Positions 8,411 through 16,807 of a stretch of 52,108 nt of DNA are shown piece after piece. The translations under genes were made by a program, and so were the position numbers. The DNA is from an uncultured Acinetobacter sp. (GTDB taxonomy: Bacteria > Pseudomonadota > Gammaproteobacteria > Pseudomonadales > Moraxellaceae). The stretch is taken from contig NZ_CALUDM010000007.1 in the NCBI RefSeq assembly GCF_943914805.1, positions 1 to 52,108 of the forward strand. Reading direction: 5' to 3'. Under the pieces are notes generated by a model. It saw only the letters and a list, made by a program, of their open reading frames with translations, had not been told where the DNA came from and made no database searches. The stretch's first letter is position 1, and every line of letters begins with the position of its first letter.

Positions 8411-9907
8411 TTAGTTCAAAGTTGGCATTGAGAACTGGGCACCTTCACGAACATTGGCACTTGGCCAACGTTGGGTAATGGTTTTGCGACGAGTATAAAA
8501 ACGAGCACCATCAGGCCCATAAGCATATAAATCACCAAATAATGAGCGCTTCCAACCACCAAAACTATGGTAAGCTACAGGGACAGGCAGGGGAACATTT
8601 ATACCCACCATCCCAACTTTAATATGGTCACTAAAATAACGTGCTGCTTCTCCATCACGTGTATAGATGCATGTACCATTGCCATATTCATGATTATTAA
8701 TAAGATCCATGGCTTCTTGCATTGTTTTTACCCGCATGATTTGTAATACAGGGCCAAAAATTTCTTCTTTATAACTGGTCATATTCGGGGTAACCTGATC
8801 AATTAAAGTTGCCCCGACATAGAAACCATTTTCATAGCCTAATGGTGCAGCATTTCGACCATCAACAACAATGGTTGCGCCTTGCTGTTCGGCACTATTG
8901 ATATAGCCTATAACTTTTGCTTTATGTTGTGCTGTGATCACTGGGCCAAAGTCATTATTTTTATCTGAAAAATGTCCATATTTAAGCTGGCTAATGGTGT
9001 CTCCAAATTTAGAAATCAATGAATCAGCAATCTCATCACCAACAGCAATCGCTACAGAAAGGGCCATACAACGTTCACCAGATGATCCAAAAGCAGCACC
9101 CAATAAAGAGCTGACAACATTATCTAAATCTGCATCTGGCATAATAATCGCGTGATTTTTTGCCCCACCAAGTGCTTGGCAACGTTTACCCGTAGAGGTT
9201 GCTGTTTGATAAATATATTCAGCAATCGCAGTAGAACCGACAAAGCTCACGGCTTGGACTCTAGGATCATGTAACAAAGTGTCTACAGCTTCTTTATCAC
9301 CATTCACAACATTCATTACGCCATCTGGTAATCCGGCTTCTTTAAGAAGTTGTGCGATAAAGAGGGTAGAAGATGGGTCTTTTTCTGATGGTTTCAACAC
9401 AAAAGTATTTCCACAAACAATCGCCATTGGGAACATCCACAAAGGAACCATTGCTGGGAAATTGAAAGGTGTAATGCCAGCGACTACACCTAAAGGTTGA
9501 AACTCACTCCAAGAGTCAATCGATGGGCCAACATTTTTACTGAATTCGCCTTTTAAAAATTCAGGCGCGCTACATGCATATTCCACATTTTCAATTCCAC
9601 GTTGCAATTCACCCGCTGCATCATGCACAATTTTTCCATGCTCTTCACCAATGAGTGCACAAATTTGATCAGCATTTTTTTCTAATAATTCTTTAAATTT
9701 GAACATGACACGCGCACGTTTAATCACTGGTGTATCACGCCACTCTGGAAAAGCAGCTTCTGCGGCTGCAATCGCTTGTTCAACTGTCGCTTTACTGGCA
9801 ATGGCGACTTGTTTACTTTGTTCACCTGTTGATGGGTTGTATACAGGTTGAGTTCTGGTATGGTCATCGTTAAGTTGACCATTGATTAAATGTCCAATGA
9901 TATTCAT
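8411..9907 (-). CDS. mmsA: CoA-acylating methylmalonate/malonate semialdehyde dehydrogenase
   Basis: The 498-aa protein is full length for the MmsA family, which turns (methyl)malonate semialdehyde, CoA and NAD into propionyl- or acetyl-CoA with loss of CO2. The family signature GSSGERCMALS holds the catalytic Cys, and the Rossmann part has VNGDKEAVDTLL and FVGSTAIAEYIY. It is the last gene of a three-gene operon with an iron alcohol dehydrogenase and a GntP permease. The usual valine-pathway partners (mmsB, acyl-CoA dehydrogenase) are absent. That points to malonate semialdehyde or a similar short semialdehyde made by the alcohol dehydrogenase as the substrate. AGAGGAAAC precedes the ATG. 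Confidence 0.88.
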   Translation of the reverse strand: MNIIGHLINGQLNDDHTRTQPVYNPSTGEQSKQVAIASKATVEQAIAAAEAAFPEWRDTPVIKRARVMFKFKELLEKNADQICALIGEEHGKIVHDAAGELQRGIENVEYACSAPEFLKGEFSKNVGPSIDSWSEFQPLGVVAGITPFNFPAMVPLWMFPMAIVCGNTFVLKPSEKDPSSTLFIAQLLKEAGLPDGVMNVVNGDKEAVDTLLHDPRVQAVSFVGSTAIAEYIYQTATSTGKRCQALGGAKNHAIIMPDADLDNVVSSLLGAAFGSSGERCMALSVAIAVGDEIADSLISKFGDTISQLKYGHFSDKNNDFGPVITAQHKAKVIGYINSAEQQGATIVVDGRNAAPLGYENGFYVGATLIDQVTPNMTSYKEEIFGPVLQIMRVKTMQEAMDLINNHEYGNGTCIYTRDGEAARYFSDHIKVGMVGINVPLPVPVAYHSFGGWKRSLFGDLYAYGPDGARFYTRRKTITQRWPSANVREGAQFSMPTLN

Positions 9908-9961
9908 TTGATGTTTCCTCTAATAATGCTTTAGATCACTTTAAAATTCTTGATGTATTGC

Positions 9962-11119
9962 TTACCAAAGTTGCTGATACAGTGAGACCATTTCAGCAAT
10001 ACTGGGTACATGTGGGTTATTGTTTGGAGAGCCTGATGCCAATGCCTGTTCAGCCATGGTTTGAACAAGTTCATCAAAGGTTTGTTTACTCACGCCAAAT
10101 TCAGCGAGTGTCGGAACTTGCAAATCATTGTTAATGTTAATGAGGGCTTGTACGAGTTTTTGATTGGCAATGTCAGGATAATCATCTTGATTGGCTACAC
10201 CAATTGCTTTTGCACAATCAGCATAGCGTTCAGGTGCTGCTTCTATGGAATAAGAAGTAATCATGGGCAATAACATGGCATTCGATAACCCATGTGGCAC
10301 ATGAAAAAAAGCACCAATTGGTCGACTCATACCATGAACTAGCGCTACAGATGCATTGGAAAATGCGATACCTGCCAAAGTAGAACCGAGCATCATTTTT
10401 TCACGAGCAACTTCATTATTCGGTTGGTGATAAACCGTTTGTAAGTTTGGGCCAATGAGTTTCATGGCAGCAAGTGCTTGAGCATCACTATAAGGATTGG
10501 CCTTTTTACTGACATAGGCTTCAATCGCATGCGTTAATGCATCAATACCTGTATCTGCTGTGGTACGTGCTGGCAATGACATCGTGAGTTCATAATCAAC
10601 AATGGCGGCAATAGGTAAAAAACCTAAGCCTGCACAGAGCATTTTTTCATTGCTTTGATCATCGGTAATAATGGTAAATCGAGTACATTCCGAGCCAGTG
10701 CCTGCTGTTGTGGGAATAGCGATAATAGGCAAACCAGACTCATTGACCTGCCTAGGAAATTTATAGTCACGTATTTCGCCACCAAATTTTCCTAAAATAC
10801 TAATGGCTTTGGCACTGTCTATTGGGCTACCGCCACCCACTGCAATAATCGAATCATAATGATGATTTTTTACATGCTGTACTCCAGCAGCGATGGAGCC
10901 TGAAGTTGGTTCTGGAATTGTTTCATCAAAATAATCGGCATCTATATTCCCTTCTTTTAAAAGTTGTTGAATTTTCTCAATATAGCCTAATGAAACCATC
11001 ATTTTATCGGTAATGATCAATGGCTTTTTACAGCCTAAACTATTCAGAATATCAGGGAGTTTGCTACGAGCATTCTTCCCAATTTCCATAATTCGGGGCA
11101 GGTTTATACTGTGTGACAT
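9962..11119 (-). CDS. iron-containing alcohol dehydrogenase
   Basis: The 385-aa protein belongs to the group III metal-dependent alcohol dehydrogenases. It shows the nucleotide-binding GGGSPIDSAKAI (about residue 95), GTGSECTRFTIITD (about 140), and the metal-ligand region HAIEAY plus HGMSRPIGAFFHVPHG. Members oxidise short alcohols or hydroxyacids (1,2-propanediol, 4-hydroxybutyrate, 3-hydroxypropionate-like compounds) with NAD. It lies between gntP and mmsA with small gaps, so it probably oxidises an imported hydroxyacid to the semialdehyde used by MmsA. The exact substrate cannot be read from sequence. AAGGATG precedes the start. Confidence 0.85.
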   Translation of the reverse strand: MSHSINLPRIMEIGKNARSKLPDILNSLGCKKPLIITDKMMVSLGYIEKIQQLLKEGNIDADYFDETIPEPTSGSIAAGVQHVKNHHYDSIIAVGGGSPIDSAKAISILGKFGGEIRDYKFPRQVNESGLPIIAIPTTAGTGSECTRFTIITDDQSNEKMLCAGLGFLPIAAIVDYELTMSLPARTTADTGIDALTHAIEAYVSKKANPYSDAQALAAMKLIGPNLQTVYHQPNNEVAREKMMLGSTLAGIAFSNASVALVHGMSRPIGAFFHVPHGLSNAMLLPMITSYSIEAAPERYADCAKAIGVANQDDYPDIANQKLVQALININNDLQVPTLAEFGVSKQTFDELVQTMAEQALASGSPNNNPHVPSIAEMVSLYQQLW

Positions 11120-11154
11120 CTTTACATCCTTATAAAAATTAAAAAGCAGGATTT

Positions 11155-12549
11155 TTAAAATGAGCCAAATAATGTGCCGAGGGTAATGACACCACTTAGC
11201 GCAAAGAGCGGAATAATCACAGCGACAATGAACATGTCGTAATATGATTGTTTATGTGTTAAACCACAGAGTGTGATAATGGTAATGACCGCACCATTAT
11301 GCGGTAAGGAATCAAGCGCACCTGAAGCCATAGAGGCAACTCGATGCATCAGTTCAGGAGATATTCCAAATTGGGTTGCTAAATTCATATAAGTTGCGCC
11401 CATGGTGTTTAGGGCGATACTTAAACCGCCAGAAGCTGAACCTGTGATCCCTGCTAAAACATTAATTACAATGGCTTCAGAAATAAGGGGATTATTGGGT
11501 GCAATGCCAACGAGAAAATCACGAAGAATAATAAAGCCCGCCAATGAAGCGATGACAGAGCCATAACCAACTTCTGAGGCTGTATTGAAAATAGGTAAAA
11601 ATGAAGAGGAAACACCTTGTTGAATGGTGTCTTTGATATCTTTGAAGTATTTCCAATTGAGAATAATAATCGTCACACAAGCCAAAACTAATGCACAAAT
11701 AATGGCCCATAGCCCGATGACTGAATTTAGTGAAATATTCCCAAATTTATCTGTTGCCAGATAAGCCGTATCAAGTGTTGGTAAAACCAATTTAGCCAGA
11801 ACTAAATTCATTATGATTACGACTAAAATCGGGATCATTGCAATAAGAAGACTAGGGTCAGATGTACCTGTTGAACTTAAATGAGGATGTGATTCGATGT
11901 GATGACCATAACCTTCTTGCTGAGATGCTGCCGTTTGAATACGTCTATTTAACCACCACATACCTGTAATTAAGATAAAGATAGACGCCAAAATACCTAA
12001 ACCCGGTGCTGCGTAAAGATCAGTATGAAAGAAGGGCATTGGGATGGCATTTTGAATCGCTGGCGTACCCGGTAATGCAGTCATTGTAAAAGTTAAAGCA
12101 CCTAACATTATTGCAGCAGGGATTAAACGTTTAGGAATATCAAGTTCTTTAAACAAAGCTGCTGCAATAGGAAACACTGCGAATCCAACAACAAATAGAG
12201 ACACGCCACCATAGGTTAGGATGGCGCAAGATAATACGATGGATAGCATGGCTCTCTTATGGCCAAGCTTCTCTACGAAAAAGTTTGCAATGGTTCTGGC
12301 TGAACCAGAGTCGTCCATTAATTTTCCAAAAACTGCACCAAGTAAAAACAGTGGAAAATATTTAATAATATAACCACCAAGACCAGTCATAAATACTTGG
12401 GAATACATGCCCAGTAATTCATTGCTGAGTCCACTCCACATGACTGCAAAAAGCGCCAGTAATGGAGCGAGAATAATCACACTAAATCCTTTATATGCCA
12501 AATACATGAGCAAGATTAAGGACAACACAATTCCTATAAGACCTATCAT
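11155..12549 (-). CDS. GntP-family carboxylate/gluconate-type permease
   Basis: This 464-aa integral membrane protein has about 12-14 hydrophobic segments. The family-typical stretch GITGSASGGLSIALN is near residue 370, with the C-terminal ALDSLPHNGAVITI. GntP members are proton symporters for gluconate and related hydroxyacids, including 3-hydroxybutyrate. It is the first gene of the operon, so it probably imports the substrate of the following dehydrogenase. The AAGGGAAG ribosome binding site is well placed. A palindromic operator candidate lies 30-50 bp upstream. Confidence 0.85.
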   Translation of the reverse strand: MIGLIGIVLSLILLMYLAYKGFSVIILAPLLALFAVMWSGLSNELLGMYSQVFMTGLGGYIIKYFPLFLLGAVFGKLMDDSGSARTIANFFVEKLGHKRAMLSIVLSCAILTYGGVSLFVVGFAVFPIAAALFKELDIPKRLIPAAIMLGALTFTMTALPGTPAIQNAIPMPFFHTDLYAAPGLGILASIFILITGMWWLNRRIQTAASQQEGYGHHIESHPHLSSTGTSDPSLLIAMIPILVVIIMNLVLAKLVLPTLDTAYLATDKFGNISLNSVIGLWAIICALVLACVTIIILNWKYFKDIKDTIQQGVSSSFLPIFNTASEVGYGSVIASLAGFIILRDFLVGIAPNNPLISEAIVINVLAGITGSASGGLSIALNTMGATYMNLATQFGISPELMHRVASMASGALDSLPHNGAVITIITLCGLTHKQSYYDMFIVAVIIPLFALSGVITLGTLFGSF

Positions 12550-12578
12550 TTTTATACTTCCCTTTTTATATTTTTATA

Positions 12579-12601
12579 TAATGATACGTATTGTATCATT
12601 A
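12579..12601. promoter_or_regulatory. palindromic operator candidate of the gntP operon
   Basis: The half sites TAATGATAC and GTATCATTA form a perfect inverted repeat around a 5-bp centre, 30-52 bp upstream of the gntP start codon. Position and symmetry fit a repressor site, perhaps for the IclR protein or a GntR-type protein encoded elsewhere. Confidence 0.5.
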
Positions 12602-12737
12602 TTGATGTATATAATTTAATCAACTATAAGTCAATAAAAAATTAACAAACGAGGACGGCATCGCATTTGATTTAAATGATCAGGGTGTAGAAAAGTGAAT
12701 CCATTCAAATTGATCGATAAATAATCTTGTTATTGAA

Positions 12738-12766
12738 TTGACGTAACTGATATATCAATATATTTT
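12738..12766 (+). promoter_or_regulatory. putative modA promoter with embedded palindrome
   Basis: TTGACG (12738-12743) and TATTTT (12761-12766) are 17 bp apart. The palindrome TGATATATCA (12748-12757) sits between them, where a molybdate-dependent repressor could block transcription. It is only loosely similar to the ModE box, so this is tentative. Confidence 0.35.
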
Positions 12767-12805
12767 TAAAAACATATCGCTCATTAAATAAATTTATAGG
12801 GGAAC

Positions 12806-13588
12806 ATGATGTTTCTACATTTTAAGAATAAAAGTATTCAGTCAGCTTTGCTCTGTTGTGGTTTTCTTCTAGGGACAAATGTACATGCAGAACAGGCGAT
12901 TACCGTTTATGCAGCGGCCAGCCTCACCAATGCGATTACAGATTTAGATACTTTATTTGAAAAACAAAAAAAAGTAGAAGTTAAAAGTTCCTATGCCGGT
13001 TCATCTACTTTAGCCAAACAAATCGAAGCTGGAGCACCAGCAGATGTGTTTATTTCAGCAGATGAACAGTGGATGAATTATCTACAAAATAAAAAATTAA
13101 TTGAACCAAATAAACGAGTGAATTTATTGGGGAATCGCTTAGTGCTGATTTCACCAAAATCTAAACCTGTAAAAATTAAAATGGATAAAAGCTTTGATCC
13201 TTCTACGGCTTTTCAGGGCAAACTGTGTACTGGGGATACTAAAAGTGTGCCCGTTGGTAAATATGGTAAACAGGCCTTAACTTCCCTTGGATGGTGGCAG
13301 AAATTAGCCCCACGTTTAGTTGAAACAGAGGATGTCAGAGCTGCATTAAACTTTGTAGCACGAGGCGAATGTCAGTTAGGCATTGTGTATGCTACTGATG
13401 CGGCAATTAGTAAAGACGTCACAGTAGTAGGTGTTTTTCCAATCAGCACACATACACCAATTGTTTATCCATTGGGACTCGTTAAAAATAATCCAAACTC
13501 TGTGGCTTTTTACCAATTTCTACAAGGAAAACAAGCCAACGCAGTATTTAAAAAATATGGTTTTACGGTCTTATTACCTGCTAAATGA
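12806..13588 (+). CDS. modA: molybdate ABC transporter substrate-binding protein
   Basis: ModA binds molybdate (and tungstate) in the periplasm and hands it to ModBC. The 260-aa protein has a signal peptide ending at about NVHA, then the family start ITVYAAASLTNAI, SYAGSSTLAKQIEAGAPADVFISA, and the hinge-region GECQLGIVYATDA. These match type II molybdate-binding proteins. GGGGAA precedes the tandem ATG codons at 12806/12809. It overlaps modB by ATGA-type coupling and heads the modABC operon. Confidence 0.95.
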   Translation: MMFLHFKNKSIQSALLCCGFLLGTNVHAEQAITVYAAASLTNAITDLDTLFEKQKKVEVKSSYAGSSTLAKQIEAGAPADVFISADEQWMNYLQNKKLIEPNKRVNLLGNRLVLISPKSKPVKIKMDKSFDPSTAFQGKLCTGDTKSVPVGKYGKQALTSLGWWQKLAPRLVETEDVRAALNFVARGECQLGIVYATDAAISKDVTVVGVFPISTHTPIVYPLGLVKNNPNSVAFYQFLQGKQANAVFKKYGFTVLLPAK

Positions 13589-14280
13589 TGATGTTCTCTT
13601 TATCATCTGAAGAGCTTGAGGTTCTTAAATTATCTTGTCAAGTTGCTGCCACCTGCTTGGCTTTTAGCCTGATCCCTGCACTTGCAGTGGGTTGGGTTTT
13701 GGCACGGAAAGAGTTTTTTGGTAAATCATTATTTGAAACGTTTATTTTTCTTCCATTAGTGCTTCCACCTGTTGTTCCTGGATATTTACTATTACAAGTT
13801 TTTGGTAGCCGTGGTGTTGTAGGGCAATATCTAGAACAGTTTGGATTGAATTTTGCCTTTAATTGGAAAGGGGCAGTATTGGCTTCGGCAGTGATGGGCT
13901 TTCCATTATTGGTGCAGTCTATCCGTCTCGCCATTGAGTTGGTCGATCAACGTTTGGAAATGGCGGCAAAAACTTTGGGTGCTTCATCCTTCGGAACGTT
14001 CCTGTATGTCACTTTACCGTTGGCAAGCAGTGGAATATTGGTTGGAGCAATTTTATGTTTTTGTCGAAGTTTAGGTGAGTTTGGAGCGACGATTACTTTT
14101 GTGGGGAATATTGCTGGAGAAACTAGAACTTTGCCATTGGCAATGTATAGTTTAATGCAACAGCCAGATACCGAAAATGCGGTATGGCGCTTAATTATTC
14201 TTTCGTTAACTGTGGCTTTCTTTGCCTTGTGGTTTGCTCAATGGTTCCATCGATATCAAAAAAGAAAGAGAGGGCATTAA
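13585..14280 (+). CDS. modB: molybdate ABC transporter permease
   Basis: The inner-membrane channel subunit has 231 aa and about five to six transmembrane helices. The conserved EAA loop is seen as EMAAKTLGASSFGTFLYVTLPLA near residue 128, and GEFGATITFVGNI marks the ModB/CysT-type family. Its start overlaps the modA stop and modC begins 5 bp after its stop, so the three are translated together. Confidence 0.95.
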   Translation: MMMFSLSSEELEVLKLSCQVAATCLAFSLIPALAVGWVLARKEFFGKSLFETFIFLPLVLPPVVPGYLLLQVFGSRGVVGQYLEQFGLNFAFNWKGAVLASAVMGFPLLVQSIRLAIELVDQRLEMAAKTLGASSFGTFLYVTLPLASSGILVGAILCFCRSLGEFGATITFVGNIAGETRTLPLAMYSLMQQPDTENAVWRLIILSLTVAFFALWFAQWFHRYQKRKRGH

Positions 14281-14284
14281 TGAT

Positions 14285-14902
14285 ATGATCGATTGTCATA
14301 TTCAACTCAGTTTAGGCAAGTTTAAACTCGATCAGAAATTTGTGTCTGAACAAAATGTGGTGGGTTTATTTGGTGCTTCTGGTTCGGGGAAAACCAGTAT
14401 TTTACATGCCATTGCAGGCTTAAATAAGCCAGCCAATGGATGGATTAAAATTAGAAATCAAACTTGGTTTGATTCAGAAAAGGGGATTAATTTAAGTCCG
14501 CAAGCACGTCATGTGGGTTTGGTTTTTCAAGATGCACAATTATTTCCACATATGACCGTGATGAATAATTTATTGTTTGGATATAAGCGTATATCAGCAG
14601 AAAGAAAACGTTTTGATCCAGATTATATTATTGAATTACTTAAATTAAATCATTTGGTTGATCGTATGCCGATAAAACTTTCTGGTGGAGAAAAACAAAG
14701 GGTTGCCTTAGGTCGGGCATTATTATATTCACCCAATTTATTGTTATTAGATGAACCGCTGTCTGCACTCGATGCTGCACACAAACAAGAAATTATTCCT
14801 TTTTTTCAAAAGGTTCAACAAGAAACAGATATTCCAATGTTGTATGTCAGCCATGATATGAGTGAAATTAAGCAATTGACTGAGCATATTTGGTTGCTTT
14901 AA
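14285..14902 (+). CDS. modC: molybdate ABC transporter ATPase, short form
   Basis: ModC hydrolyses ATP to drive molybdate import. Walker A GASGSGKT is at residues 30-37, the ABC signature is LSGGEKQRVALG, Walker B is LLLLDEPLSALD, and the H-loop is YVSHDMSE. With the ATG at 14285 the protein has only 205 aa, ending soon after the H-loop. Typical ModC is about 350 aa and carries a C-terminal TOBE/MOP domain that binds molybdate; that domain is wholly absent here. No continuation of it is visible in the next 300 bp. Confidence 0.92.
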   Translation: MIDCHIQLSLGKFKLDQKFVSEQNVVGLFGASGSGKTSILHAIAGLNKPANGWIKIRNQTWFDSEKGINLSPQARHVGLVFQDAQLFPHMTVMNNLLFGYKRISAERKRFDPDYIIELLKLNHLVDRMPIKLSGGEKQRVALGRALLYSPNLLLLDEPLSALDAAHKQEIIPFFQKVQQETDIPMLYVSHDMSEIKQLTEHIWLL

Positions 14903-15234
14903 GTCGTTTATTCAACACAATACTGAATTGAATTTAGTGCGGATGATTGAATTAAAGTCAAAATATCGAATAAATTTAAAAAGTACCTGACATGAGTTAA
15001 TGCTGATCAGTTAAGAGTAATTTAGTGATTACCCATTTAAGAATCTCCCCTAACCCTGAGTCATATATGGCGCAAGGAAAAGAGGGGGAACTATTGAAAA
15101 TCTAAAATAATTTTAGATTATTGATACTCCCTCCTTTGGAAAAGGAGGGTTGGGGAGGATTTAAAAATTGCTCAACTGACTGGCATTACCTAACATGGGT
15201 AGAGGTGCTTTTTAATATTTGTATTCATTCGGTT
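14903..15234. other. intergenic region between modC and the aldehyde dehydrogenase gene
   Basis: Between convergent genes. Apart from the palindromic repeat listed at 15042-15161, no ORF or clear terminator can be supported. Confidence 0.5.
15042..15161. repeat. REP/MITE-like palindromic repeat
   Basis: About 120 bp bounded by imperfect inverted ends (AATCTCCCCTAACCCT on the left; AGGGTTGGGGAGGATT on the right). Inside are AAATCTAAAATAATTTTAGAT-type and CTCCTTTggaAAAGGAG hairpins. The CTCCCTCCTTT core recurs in the element at 38705-38793. It is non-coding and probably mobilised or spread in trans. Confidence 0.7.
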
Positions 15235-16710
15235 TTATTTGAGATTCGGATCTGCTTTCTTTAAGAAAAAGCGGATAGCAAGCTTTTGTATCCACGTGCC
15301 ATAAGGTGGATAGAATAATTGGGTAGGGAAGAAGCGGTGGCGCATAAACACTGTTTTTGCATGTGAAAGTTCTCTAAAACCTTCTTCACCGTGATAAGTT
15401 CCCATACCAGAGTTTCCAATTCCACCAAAAGGTGCATCATGATTGACAACGTGCCAACCCCAATCATTGACAGTTACACCACCAGAATGTGTTTGATTTA
15501 AAATAAGATCACGCTCTTGAGTATCATGTGTAAAGCAATACAAAGCCAATGGCCGCTCACCTGCATTAATGTACTGAATTGCATCTTGCATGGTGTTATA
15601 GGCCACAACAGGAAGTACAGGGCCAAACAGTTCTTCTTTCATAATACGCATGTTAGCTGTGCAATTCAGTACGATATGAACAGGCATGCGTCGTGCATCT
15701 TGTTCAAGATTGTATTCACCACAAGCAATGACTTTCGCACCTTGTTGTTCTGCATCCGCTAAAATTTCCTGAATACGTTTTAAATGACGATCATTGATAA
15801 TCGACGTGTAATTGGAATTATTGCGGATACTATTTCCGTACATTTCGTCAAAGTGGGTTTTACATTCTTGAGCAAATTGTTCAATGTTTTCTTGAGGCAC
15901 TAGTGCATAGTCAGGTGCGACACAGATTTGACCACTATTTGTTGCCTTACCATGCACAATACGCATTGCTGCATCTGCCAATGGATAATGTCGACTGACC
16001 AAAGCAGGTGATTTACCCCCCAATTCTAGTGTTACAGGGGTTAAATTTTCTGAAGCTGCGCGCATCACCACACGACCAATCGCAGGAGAACCTGTAAAGA
16101 CAATGTGATTAAAAGGTAAAGCGGTAAATTCAGCAGGATTGGTAATTTCTTCACCAAAAACAACGACTTCATCTTCAGTAAAAATTTCTGCAAGCATTCG
16201 TCGCACAACTGCATTTGTTGCTGGAGTCAACTCAGAGAGTTTGATCATGACTCTATTGCCTGCTGCAAGCGCTGCGACTAGAGGGCCGAGTGCTAAATAA
16301 ACAGGGAAATTCCACGGAACAATAACGCCAACCACACCTTTAGGCTGGTATTGGACACGTAAACGATTGGATAAAAACAGTAACTCTGTGCTGCGTTTAC
16401 TTGGACGCATCCAACGGCGTAAATGACTGATCGCATGTTCAGCTTCAAGAACAGAACCGAGTAAGTCCAACAATTTTGACTCATCTACAGATCTTGAACT
16501 GAAGTCTGCATTGATTGCATTTGCAATCACGTCTTGATAACGAATGATTTGTTTTTTCAGCTTGATTAATTGAGTACGTCGTAAATCTGAATCGGGATAA
16601 GGCGCAGCTCTAAACGCAGCACTTTGTCTGTCAAAAACGGTTTGCATATGCGTATGCGCTGTATGACCCATGTCCTGTAAAATAGTCATTTCTGCGGTTA
16701 CTCCATTCAT
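15235..16710 (-). CDS. coniferyl-aldehyde-dehydrogenase-like aldehyde dehydrogenase
   Basis: A 491-aa NAD(P)-dependent aldehyde dehydrogenase of the class 3 / CalB-like branch, identified by its hydrophobic, membrane-seeking C-terminal tail (FFPTQLFYPPYGTW). The cofactor-binding IVPWNFPVYLALGPLVAAL, FTGSPAIGRVVM, LELGGKSPALVS (Glu base) and GQICVAPDY (catalytic Cys) are all present. Substrates are likely fatty or aromatic aldehydes. It is divergent from an AraC regulator that probably controls it. Another in-frame ATG at 16689 is possible. Confidence 0.85.
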   Translation of the reverse strand: MNGVTAEMTILQDMGHTAHTHMQTVFDRQSAAFRAAPYPDSDLRRTQLIKLKKQIIRYQDVIANAINADFSSRSVDESKLLDLLGSVLEAEHAISHLRRWMRPSKRSTELLFLSNRLRVQYQPKGVVGVIVPWNFPVYLALGPLVAALAAGNRVMIKLSELTPATNAVVRRMLAEIFTEDEVVVFGEEITNPAEFTALPFNHIVFTGSPAIGRVVMRAASENLTPVTLELGGKSPALVSRHYPLADAAMRIVHGKATNSGQICVAPDYALVPQENIEQFAQECKTHFDEMYGNSIRNNSNYTSIINDRHLKRIQEILADAEQQGAKVIACGEYNLEQDARRMPVHIVLNCTANMRIMKEELFGPVLPVVAYNTMQDAIQYINAGERPLALYCFTHDTQERDLILNQTHSGGVTVNDWGWHVVNHDAPFGGIGNSGMGTYHGEEGFRELSHAKTVFMRHRFFPTQLFYPPYGTWIQKLAIRFFLKKADPNLK

Positions 16711-16807
16711 ACTTATTATTGATTAAACTTTATGCTTGATAGGGGCAAGAGTCGATGTTAAATTGAGACAATAAGAGGTAATTTAGTGCCATTATGCATT
16801 TCATTGG

